Of a stretch of 64,000 bases of DNA, positions 15,966 through 22,555 are shown one piece after another. The notes below the pieces were generated by a model. That model had not been told where the DNA came from, did no database searches, and saw nothing but the letters and a program-made list of their open reading frames with translations. The number at the start of each line of letters is the position of its first letter. Position 1 is the first letter of the stretch. Origin of the DNA: Streptomyces qaidamensis (GTDB taxonomy: Bacteria > Actinomycetota > Actinomycetes > Streptomycetales > Streptomycetaceae); NCBI RefSeq assembly GCF_001611795.1, contig NZ_CP015098.1:2852001-2916000 (forward strand), given 5' to 3'. A program made the translations under genes and the position numbers.

Positions 15966-17402
15966 TCAGGCCGCCGTCAGTTTCCACTGCTGGCAGGTGT
16001 TGTTGAGCCAGGACCACTGGCGTACGTCGGCGCCGTCCGCCGTCGAGCAACCGGCGACGTCCGCCACCTTCCCCGTGGCCTTGTTGGTGATACGGACATA
16101 ACCACCGTCCGTAGCCACGAACTGGTACCGCTGACAGGTGTTGTTCAGCCAGGACCACTGGCGCAGGTCGGCGCCGTCGGCCGTCGAGCAGTCGGCGGTG
16201 TCGAGGACCTTGCCGGTGGCGACGTTCACCAGGCGGTGGGTGTCGTCGCCGAGGTCCTCCAGGCGCCAGCGCTGGTTGCCGCCTCCGTTGCAGCCGTACT
16301 GCTGGACGTTGGCTCCGTCGGCCGAGGAACTCCCCGCCACCTCCAGACACCTGCCGCTGTTGCGGTTGGTGACGGTGTAGGTCGTCGAGGCCGCCGACGG
16401 TTCCCCGGAGGGGCCGGGGAGGGACGCCCCGAGCCTGACCGGCGTGCCGAAGTTCGGCGTTCCGTCGGAGTTCCAGGTGAACTTCTGCGCCCGGGTCGTA
16501 CGACCGTTGTCGCAGCCGTCCGAGGCGGAGTCGTTGGCGTGGTAGACGATCCAGTTCTCGCGGCCGTCGGGCGAGGTGAAGAAGCCGTTGTGGCCGGGGC
16601 CGTACACCCCGTTCGCGTCACTGCGCTGGAAGACGGGCGTCGACTTCTTGGTCCAGGAGGAGGCGGACAGCGGGTTGGAGCCCGTCAGCTCCAGTTGCCC
16701 GAGCTTGTAGTCGGGCGTCCAGCAGCCGCTCGCGGAGTAGATCAGGAAGGTCCGGCCGTTGCGCTGGAGGACCTCCGCGCCCTCGTTGACCGTGCCGCCC
16801 TGCCGCTCCCAGGCGTGGGTCGGTGTGGAGATCGTCGAGTACGCGCCGCTGACGGTGTACGGGTTCGACATCGCCGCGATGACGACGTTCTGCGTCCCGC
16901 CGGTGTTGGCGCTGCCCAGCATGTACAGCCGGCCGCCCACGTTCAGCACGCTCGGGTCGAGCATCCAGGCGCTGTTGAGCTGCCCCTTGTAGGTGTACGG
17001 CCCCATGGGGTCCGAGCCCGCGCTCTCCAGCACATGGCTGCGCTGTGTCGGGTTGTAGTCGGACACGTTCTGCCCGGCCACGTAGTACAGGTACCAGCGG
17101 CCGTTGAGGAAGTGCAGCTCCGGCGCCCAGATGTTGCAGCAGCGGGAGGCGGCGTCGCCCTTCCACACCTGGACGCTGGGGGCGGTGGAGAGCCCGGCGA
17201 GGGTGGTGGACTTGCGGATGGTGATGACGTCGGTCCAACTGGTCGTCACCAGGTAGTAGTTGCCGTCGTGGTACGAGATCCAGGGATCGGCGCCTTTGAC
17301 GGACTTGACCGGGTTGGAGAAGGAGGCGGCGCTCGCGGAGGGCTGGCCGAAGCTCAGCGCGAGCAGCAGGGCCGCCAGCAGGGTCAGTAGGCGACGGGCC
17401 AT
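15966..17402 (-). CDS. Secreted GH43 arabinosidase/arabinanase with ricin-B (CBM13) module
   Basis: A 478-residue extracellular glycosidase. A Sec signal peptide (LLTLLAALLLALSFGQPSAS) precedes a GH43 five-bladed propeller: catalytic base Asp in KGADPWISYH, the pKa-modulating Asp in MLDPSVLN and the proton-donor Glu in GTVNEGAEVL. From about residue 345 a ricin-B-type trefoil has three repeats with QYG/QWSW motifs (ADGANVQQYG, ADGADLRQWSW, ADGADVRQWSW) that bind galactose or xylose-type polysaccharide. It likely releases arabinose from arabinan or arabinogalactan side chains. Its ATG lies inside the upstream GH43 gene, 19 bases before that gene ends, so translation is coupled. Confidence 0.88.
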   Translation of the reverse strand: MARRLLTLLAALLLALSFGQPSASAASFSNPVKSVKGADPWISYHDGNYYLVTTSWTDVITIRKSTTLAGLSTAPSVQVWKGDAASRCCNIWAPELHFLNGRWYLYYVAGQNVSDYNPTQRSHVLESAGSDPMGPYTYKGQLNSAWMLDPSVLNVGGRLYMLGSANTGGTQNVVIAAMSNPYTVSGAYSTISTPTHAWERQGGTVNEGAEVLQRNGRTFLIYSASGCWTPDYKLGQLELTGSNPLSASSWTKKSTPVFQRSDANGVYGPGHNGFFTSPDGRENWIVYHANDSASDGCDNGRTTRAQKFTWNSDGTPNFGTPVRLGASLPGPSGEPSAASTTYTVTNRNSGRCLEVAGSSSADGANVQQYGCNGGGNQRWRLEDLGDDTHRLVNVATGKVLDTADCSTADGADLRQWSWLNNTCQRYQFVATDGGYVRITNKATGKVADVAGCSTADGADVRQWSWLNNTCQQWKLTAA

Positions 17403-18364
17403 CCGCTGCTCCAGTTCAGGAGGTTGATGCCGAGTTTGGGTGTGCCGTTCGCGTTGCCGTCGTAGTAGTGGTAGACGATCAGGTCGCCGTCGGCGTCCTT
17501 CAGGATCGACTGGCCGCCGGGGCCGATGACGCTGCCGTGGGACTCCAGGACGGGCGTGCCGCCGTTCTTCATCAGGTCGACGCCATTCTTGTCGCGGTAC
17601 GGCCCGGTGACGCTGGAGGCGCGCCCCACCTTCACCTTGTACGTCGAGCTGGTGCCGGCGCAGCAGGTGTCGTACGAGGCGAAGAGGTAGTAGTAGCCGC
17701 CCCGCTTGACGATGAAGGGCGCCTCGACGGCCTTGGTCCCGGTGGGGCGGGAGGCGAGCGAGTGCCGGGTGGTGTTGGAGGAGAGCTGCTTCCCGGTGGA
17801 CGGGTTGATCTGGATCATCTTGATCCCGGTCCACCAACTTCCGAACGACAGCCACCACTTGCCGTCGTCGTCCACGAAGAGGTTCGGGTCGATGGCGTTG
17901 AAGTCGCTGGACGAGCTCGAGGTGTAGACCGTGCCCTGGTCGGTCCAGCTGCCCGGCTGGCCGGTGGTGGAGGTGGCGAGGCCGATGGCCGAGGTGTTCG
18001 AGCCGAACTTCGAGACGGAGTAGTACATCAGGTACTTGCCGCCGTGGTACGAGATGTCCGGCGCCCAGGCCTCCGGCACGGAGGAGTAGTTCCGCCACCA
18101 GCCCGGCCGGCTGGAGAAGGCGTCGCTGCCGTTGCGGAAGGCGGTGCGGTCGCTGCTGGTCTTGTTGGCGATGCCGCCACCGGTGGCGTAGAGCAGGTAC
18201 TGGCCCGACGAGGTGCGGAGCATCGACGGGTCGTGGGTGACGACGTCACCGGTCACCCGGCCGGGGTTGGGGTACGCGGACGCCGTGCTCGGAATCAGGG
18301 CGAGCAGGGCTGCGGCGGGGAGTGCGAGCAGGGCGGTGCGCCTGCGCACGGGGGTGCGGCTCAT
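17384..18364 (-). CDS. abnA: Secreted endo-1,5-alpha-L-arabinanase (GH43)
   Basis: A 326-residue enzyme matching AbnA-type endo-arabinanases in length and motifs. After a signal peptide (RRRTALLALPAAALLALIPS) come VVTHDPSML (catalytic base Asp), FNAIDPNLFVDDDGKWWLSF (second Asp), TKAVEAPFIVKRGGYYYLFA (acid Glu) and SHGSVIGPGG, the loop whose histidine coordinates the structural metal ion. It cuts linear arabinan internally. The start at 18364 has an excellent AAGGAGG site. It is the first gene of a two-gene arabinan operon, with a promoter/operator module at 18399-18463. Confidence 0.92.
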   Translation of the reverse strand: MSRTPVRRRTALLALPAAALLALIPSTASAYPNPGRVTGDVVTHDPSMLRTSSGQYLLYATGGGIANKTSSDRTAFRNGSDAFSSRPGWWRNYSSVPEAWAPDISYHGGKYLMYYSVSKFGSNTSAIGLATSTTGQPGSWTDQGTVYTSSSSSDFNAIDPNLFVDDDGKWWLSFGSWWTGIKMIQINPSTGKQLSSNTTRHSLASRPTGTKAVEAPFIVKRGGYYYLFASYDTCCAGTSSTYKVKVGRASSVTGPYRDKNGVDLMKNGGTPVLESHGSVIGPGGQSILKDADGDLIVYHYYDGNANGTPKLGINLLNWSSGWPVAY

Positions 18365-18398
18365 GCGGGTCCTCCTTGCGGTGGGGGTGAAAGTGCTG

Positions 18399-18463
18399 CC
18401 GATATGTCGAACAGCGATCGCAAGTTCGAACGGGACCGTAGAATCGAACCCCTTGCGCGTCAA
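18399..18463 (-). promoter_or_regulatory. Arabinanase promoter with IclR-type operator D
   Basis: Minus strand: -35 TTGACG (18458-18463), 17-bp spacer and -10 TACGGT (18435-18440). TCGA-containing half-sites flank the -10 (ATCGAA at 18443-18448, TTCGAA at 18425-18430). Downstream, CCGATATGTCGAAC (18399-18412) fits the recurring 14-bp motif. The same elements with identical spacings recur at 30325-30389. Confidence 0.75.
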
Positions 18464-18534
18464 TGGTTCGCGCAGCAACGACCGCGCCCCGAGGAGGAAA
18501 TCCCTCCCCGGGGCTGTCGCCGTTCCCCGGAAAA

Positions 18535-19593
18535 TCAGCCGGTGGGGAGACCCAACCCGTAGTACGTCACGTGATAGCCGTCCACGTACGCGGCCTCACC
18601 GCCGACGATCAGACCGGCCGGCTCGGCCACCCCCGCCGCCCTGGCCGTCGCCACGAGCATCTCAGCGAGGGCGCGGCCCTTGGGCTGGCCGGGCCCTCCC
18701 GCGTCCACGCGCCACACCGGATCGTCGTCGCGCCAGACCGAGGCGGTAGCCGGGTGTTCGGCGACGGTGCCCCAGCCGAGCGCAGCCGCATCGACGCCGT
18801 CCGGGGCGAAGCAGCCGATCGACAGCCGGTCGCCGCACGTGACATCGAAGAGGAGGGGCGCACCACCGCCGGTCCGCCCGTAGAACGGCATCCCGAAACC
18901 GACACCGAGGGCGACGGCCTCGGCGGGCAGGGCACCCAGGAAGTCGCCCAGCGACCGGGTGACGGTCTCCCAGCTGCGGGCGGTCCAGCCGCCGGGGAAG
19001 CCGAGGCCGGCGTTGGCCGGATCGCGATTGCTGCCGAAGAAGCCGCTGAGGGCGTGCTCTTCGCCGTGGCCCTGACGCCAGAACCAGTTCTCCGCCGGGC
19101 CGGTGGGCTGCAGGACCAGCTCCGGCCCCGCCTTCCCGGCGCGCAGCTCCAGGGTGTCCGGGCTGCCGCGCCAGCGCATGAAGGGGGCACCCCACAGCGG
19201 CCCGCTGTCGTAGAAGGGGCCCATGTCGCCGTGCGACCCCATGACGGACGGCCGGCCCAGGGCCGCGGTCAGTTCCTCGCCGGCCGCGCGGAAGGCGGCG
19301 GCCTGTGCGGGGGCGTCGGATGCGGCGGCCGCCACCGGTACCGCGAGCTCCACATACGACTCGCCGTCGGTGTACCGCTCTTCGTAGGTGCCGACGGGAC
19401 GCAGGCGGGCGTCGCCCGAGGAGAGGCCGGTGATCAGGACCGGACGGTCCGCCGTGCCGCCCCGGGCCCAGCCGAGCCCGTCCGCCAGGGCGTTCACCCC
19501 GTCCGGCGTCCAGCCGCCGGTGTCCGCCGCGCGGAGTCGTCGGGCGAGGTCCGCGAGCGATGGTTCTTCAGTGCTGCCCCGTTGTGCGTTCAT
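18535..19593 (-). CDS. Hypothetical protein, DUF6301-like N-terminal half
   Basis: A 352-residue cytoplasmic protein with no signal peptide or membrane helix. The first half (SLADLARRLRAADTGGWTPD and on to LRAGKAGPELVLQ) resembles the DUF6301 pattern seen in Streptomyces. The second half (ENWFWRQGHGEEHALSGFFG onward) is aromatic-rich and of unknown type. No catalytic motif is evident. It sits 20 bases after a PPOX-type gene on the same strand and may be co-transcribed with it. The family match is from memory and only moderately sure. Confidence 0.7.
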   Translation of the reverse strand: MNAQRGSTEEPSLADLARRLRAADTGGWTPDGVNALADGLGWARGGTADRPVLITGLSSGDARLRPVGTYEERYTDGESYVELAVPVAAAASDAPAQAAAFRAAGEELTAALGRPSVMGSHGDMGPFYDSGPLWGAPFMRWRGSPDTLELRAGKAGPELVLQPTGPAENWFWRQGHGEEHALSGFFGSNRDPANAGLGFPGGWTARSWETVTRSLGDFLGALPAEAVALGVGFGMPFYGRTGGGAPLLFDVTCGDRLSIGCFAPDGVDAAALGWGTVAEHPATASVWRDDDPVWRVDAGGPGQPKGRALAEMLVATARAAGVAEPAGLIVGGEAAYVDGYHVTYYGLGLPTG

Positions 19594-19613
19594 GCGCTCA
19601 TCGTGCCGCAGCC

Positions 19614-20072
19614 CTATCCCTCGATGTCGAGCACGGTCCCGTACAGCCGGTCCACCCTCAGCCGGATGACGACGCGCCGCTCGTCGACCAGTTGCCGGAG
19701 GAATGCGCCCTCGTCCTCCGGTTCGGCGCCCGCCGGGATCATCGCGAGCAACTCCCGGCCGACCGCGTCGCCGGGAACCGTGGTGGGCTCGGAGACCTCG
19801 GCGTCTCCCTCGGCGACGGCGAACGACCAGATGTCCCCGCCCTGTACGTGCAGCGCGGCACGGGGTGCGCGGCGCAGGTGCTTGACCTTGACGCGGTCGG
19901 CGGTGGTCGAGAAGCGCACCGTGCGGGACTCGGCGTCCCAGCTGTACACCATGGTGGTCAGGTGGGGGTGGCCACTGCGTTTGACGGTGGCGAGCGTGCC
20001 GAACTGCTGCTTGCCGAGCAGGTCGGAGAGGGCTGCGTCGGACAGGGGGCGGGGTTCCGGTCTCTGCGTCAT
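19614..20072 (-). CDS. PPOX-class F420-dependent oxidoreductase
   Basis: A 152-residue split-barrel flavin/F420-binding protein. The pattern LLGKQQFGTLATVKRSGHPH, then VYSWDAESRTVRFSTTADRV, KVKHLRRAPRAALHV and FAVAEGDAEVSEP is the TIGR03618-type F420-binding PPOX family common in actinobacteria. Members reduce diverse substrates with F420H2; this one's substrate is unknown. It is the third of four or five minus-strand genes packed with short gaps (20 to 35 bases), probably one transcript. Confidence 0.88.
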   Translation of the reverse strand: MTQRPEPRPLSDAALSDLLGKQQFGTLATVKRSGHPHLTTMVYSWDAESRTVRFSTTADRVKVKHLRRAPRAALHVQGGDIWSFAVAEGDAEVSEPTTVPGDAVGRELLAMIPAGAEPEDEGAFLRQLVDERRVVIRLRVDRLYGTVLDIEG

Positions 20073-20105
20073 GCCATCGCCAACACCGTTGCGGCGCAGA
20101 TCATT

Positions 20106-20477
20106 TCAGGGTGCCGGCCGGAATCTGACCTCGGCACGTACGGTCTTGCCGGGCGCCGGCTTCCGTTCCAGCACCTCCCACCGTTCGGCGAGCGCCGCGA
20201 CGAGGGCCAGCCCCCGGCCGTGTTCGTCGAGGGTGCCCGGCCGCGCCACGCCACACGGCCCTGCCGGGCTCGGCGGCCCGCTGTGCGTGTCGGTCACCTC
20301 GACGCGGACGCTGTCGCCGACGAGCGACAGCCGCAGCTCGAAGTCCCTGCCCGGCACGCGCCCGTGCGTCACGGCATTGGCGGCCAGCTCGGCGACGATC
20401 AGGGCGACGGCGTCGGAGGCGTCCGTGCCGTGGGGGACGCCCCAGGTGTGCAGCCGGTCCACGGCCGGGCCCGACAC
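20106..20477 (-). CDS. Short HATPase (anti-sigma-factor kinase-like) protein
   Basis: A 123-residue HATPase_c_2 (RsbW/SpoIIAB-like) protein. The N box is seen as VAELAANAVTHG and the G boxes as VEVTDTHSG and DEHGRGLALVAALAERW. Streptomyces encodes many such small ATP-binding proteins that act as anti-sigma or anti-anti-sigma kinases. This copy begins at GTG 20477, only 3 bases after the YciI stop. It lacks roughly 25-30 residues found before the first helix in typical members, so it is either minimal or truncated at the N terminus. No partner sigma factor is nearby. Confidence 0.72.
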   Translation of the reverse strand: MSGPAVDRLHTWGVPHGTDASDAVALIVAELAANAVTHGRVPGRDFELRLSLVGDSVRVEVTDTHSGPPSPAGPCGVARPGTLDEHGRGLALVAALAERWEVLERKPAPGKTVRAEVRFRPAP

Positions 20478-20480
20478 ACG

Positions 20481-21032
20481 TCACCGCCGCCCGCCGAACT
20501 CCCACGCGTGCACCTCGATGCCTGCGTACCGCCCCTGGTGGGCCAGCAGCGCACGCGCCGCCTCCGCGTCCGGGGCCCGCACCAGCGCTGCCGTTCCCAC
20601 CCACACGGCACCGTCGTCGGACAGCAGCGGCCCGTAGGCGATGAGATCGTCCCGGTCGTACGGCACGTCGAGGTCGACGGCCGTCCCCGCCCCGAAGCCG
20701 AGCACGAGGAATCGGTCCCCACCGCTCGGTCCACCGGGAAACTCCCACATGGTCCGCCCCAGCAGATTCCGCCACCGCCGCAGCAGCACGTCCCGGTAGA
20801 CCCCGGCCTGGTGGTTGGGCTCCTCGAAGGCGAACGCGCGGGCAGCGACGGCATCCGGCAGGTCGACGATGTGCACGCTGCCCGTGACCGTCTCCCCGTC
20901 ATCCGCGAAAGTCGGCCCACGGGCGATCAACTCCGCCTCGTACCGGTCCATATAGGCCCAGTGTGCCTCCCCCAGTTCCTCACGCAGGGGCAGGGAGCCG
21001 GGCCGGTCGCGGTGGTAGCAGAAAAACTCCAT
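20481..21032 (-). CDS. YciI-related (YCII) domain protein, duplicated
   Basis: A 183-residue protein built from two ferredoxin-like YCII units. The first is MEFFCYHRDRPGSLPLREEL with VTGSVHIVDLPDAVAARAFA. The second is FLVLGFGAGTAVDLDVPYDR with VWVGTAALVRAPDAEAARAL. YCII proteins are putative enzymes or dimerising scaffolds; some are fused to ECF sigma factors. No catalytic assignment can be made here. The stop at 20481 is 3 bases before the HATPase start. Confidence 0.78.
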   Translation of the reverse strand: MEFFCYHRDRPGSLPLREELGEAHWAYMDRYEAELIARGPTFADDGETVTGSVHIVDLPDAVAARAFAFEEPNHQAGVYRDVLLRRWRNLLGRTMWEFPGGPSGGDRFLVLGFGAGTAVDLDVPYDRDDLIAYGPLLSDDGAVWVGTAALVRAPDAEAARALLAHQGRYAGIEVHAWEFGGRR

Positions 21033-21146
21033 GGCTCATCCAACCTCGGTGACCACTCTCGTGTCCTCCGTCGTCACGACCGCAGGAGAGCAGACCGTGC
21101 GCAGCGCCGCCGTGACCCCCGAGGGCGACCGAATCCGCTGACACAA

Positions 21147-21185
21147 GGGGCGGCCCGCCGGACCACAGGCCCGGTGAACCGCCCC
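21147..21185 (-). terminator. Terminator after the DUF4360 gene
   Basis: GGGGCGG (21147-21153) pairs with CCGCCCC (21179-21185), with an inner CCGG/CCGG pairing, directly downstream of the minus-strand stop at 21197. The rest of 21033-21196 shows no gene. Confidence 0.65.
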
Positions 21186-21196
21186 CGTTCACCCCG

Positions 21197-21850
21197 TCAC
21201 GACTTCTTCGGGCACTCCTTCCACGCCAGGTGGTACACCGTGCTGATGTCCCCGTCCGTGGAGTCCATCGTCATGAAGCTGACCTTGTCGGCCGACTGGG
21301 TGCCGGCGTTGACGCGGATCTCGGTGTTGATGTTGAAGTTGCGTTGGACTCCGCAGGGTGCGTAGACCAGTTGGGCCCAGTCGGTCTCGTCGGTGGCCTG
21401 CCAGTTGTCGTTGAGGGGGCCGCTGAAGGGATGGCTCTTGTACACCGTGCTGGGCGAGCCCTGGAAGTAGTACGAGGCCCGCTGGGTGGCGCTCGCGCCC
21501 CGCTGGAGGGAGGCGAATCCCCGGTAGTCCGCGCTCGCGATGGCGTAGGTGAAGCCGCCGGGGACGTGGACCTTCAGGTTGAGCTGGCAGTTCCTGCGGA
21601 ACGCGGTCGGGTCGGAGCTTCCGCCGGCCTGTGCGAGGTAGTCGCTGTAGGTCACCGTGAAGGCGGTGTTGTCCTCGGAGACGGCGACCGCTGCCGTGCC
21701 CTGCGGGCAGCCGGAGCCGTTCACCGTGGCGACCTGGATGATGATCTTGTCCGGGGGCGGGTCGTCGAACCCGGAGGACGGGGATTGTGCGGGAAGTGCG
21801 CTGGTGAGCAGCGCGGCGATCGCGCCGCTCAGGAGCAGGCCACCGGCCAT
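21197..21850 (-). CDS. Secreted DUF4360 protein
   Basis: A 217-residue exported protein. The signal peptide MAGGLLLSGAIAALLTSALP is followed by the DUF4360 pattern: VATVNGSGCPQGTAAVAVSE, YLAQAGGSSDPTAFRRNCQL and VYKSHPFSGPLNDNWQATDE, with paired cysteines (GCP, NCQ, PCG, ECP). The domain is common in secreted fungal and streptomycete proteins of unknown function. The ATG at 21850 follows GGGAGA. A longer frame upstream lacks the signal peptide at its start and is unlikely. The 236 bases upstream hold no recognisable operator. Confidence 0.82.
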   Translation of the reverse strand: MAGGLLLSGAIAALLTSALPAQSPSSGFDDPPPDKIIIQVATVNGSGCPQGTAAVAVSEDNTAFTVTYSDYLAQAGGSSDPTAFRRNCQLNLKVHVPGGFTYAIASADYRGFASLQRGASATQRASYYFQGSPSTVYKSHPFSGPLNDNWQATDETDWAQLVYAPCGVQRNFNINTEIRVNAGTQSADKVSFMTMDSTDGDISTVYHLAWKECPKKS

Positions 21851-22086
21851 GGTTCTCCCATCCGTTCGTGGGGGGTGGATCGTGAAGTTGAATAAGCATG
21901 CACATGTCAAAGCGACAGGTACACGCACCCCCGGCCTGTGACCATTCCATGAAGGAGATGTGAAGAGCGGGAGCGGTCGCATCGTACGCAGGACGGCAGG
22001 GGTCGGCCAGGTCCCTCTCCGGCCATTCACACTGGCGGGAATTCACCCGGTACCGGCGGACGCATAGGGTGCGTTGCACCAGTGCG

Positions 22087-22407
22087 TCAGACCGAGGACA
22101 TCCCGAGGACGGAATGAGGATCACGCACAGCGCCGCGCACGGACACGATCGGCCCGTCCACGGCCCGGAACACGTCCGCGACCGTGACCTCCGAGGCCTC
22201 CCGGGCCAGCCGGTGGCCGCCGCCCCCGCCGCGCCGGCTGTCGACGACGCCGCCGCGCCGCAGATCGCCGCGGATCCCCTCCAGGAACTTGTGGGGGATG
22301 TCCTGCGCGGTGGCGACGGCCTCCGCCTTGACCGGCCCCTCGCCCTGCCGGGAGCCCGGCTCCACGACCGCTCGTCCCGCGCGGTCCGCACGTGCCGAGA
22401 TCCTCAT
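22087..22407 (-). pseudogene. Decayed Rrf2 family regulator
   Basis: The 106 codons still show the Rrf2 core: KAEAVATAQDIPHKFLEGI, DLRRGGVVDSRRGGGGGHRL and ASEVTVADVFRAVDGPIVSV. However, the first helix is eroded (ADRAGRAVVEPGSRQ where the family has an aliphatic ADYAVRA helix), and the C-terminal 40 or so residues are replaced by an unrelated tail (RDPHSVLGMSSV). The family is usually about 140-155 residues. It may still bind DNA, but decay is more likely. It is divergent from the GH35 gene. Confidence 0.6.
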
Positions 22408-22440
22408 AGGACCATGGTGGCCGTCACCCTGTAGACATGG

Positions 22441-22528
22441 AGCACACGCACCCCAGCACCACATCGAGCACGCACCCCGCACCACATCGACCACACGCAC
22501 TCCGTACGACAAGCACACGCACCACGCA
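22441..22528 (+). repeat. Imperfect tandem CACGCACC repeats before the GH35 gene
   Basis: About four degenerate units of roughly 18-25 bases (CACGCACCCC-GCACCACATCGA type) lie in the short region between the Rrf2 remnant and the GH35 start. They are purine-poor, unlike the rest of the window, and end just before AGGAGG at 22543-22548. No known binding site is recognised. Confidence 0.55.
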
Positions 22529-22555
22529 TCGCATGGCACAACAGGAGGCGCTCCC

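Noticed and set aside
14292-17390. A 1032-codon plus-strand frame spanning the aminotransferase tail and the antisense of the GH43 gene
   Set aside because: It crosses two well-supported genes in other frames and has only low-complexity sequence.
18463-20637. A long plus-strand frame across the DUF6301-like, PPOX and HATPase genes
   Set aside because: The minus-strand genes have family motifs and tight spacing; the plus-strand product is composition-driven.
22441-22528. Possible small CRISPR array
   Set aside because: Units are degenerate, contiguous without unique spacers of constant size, and no cas gene is present.
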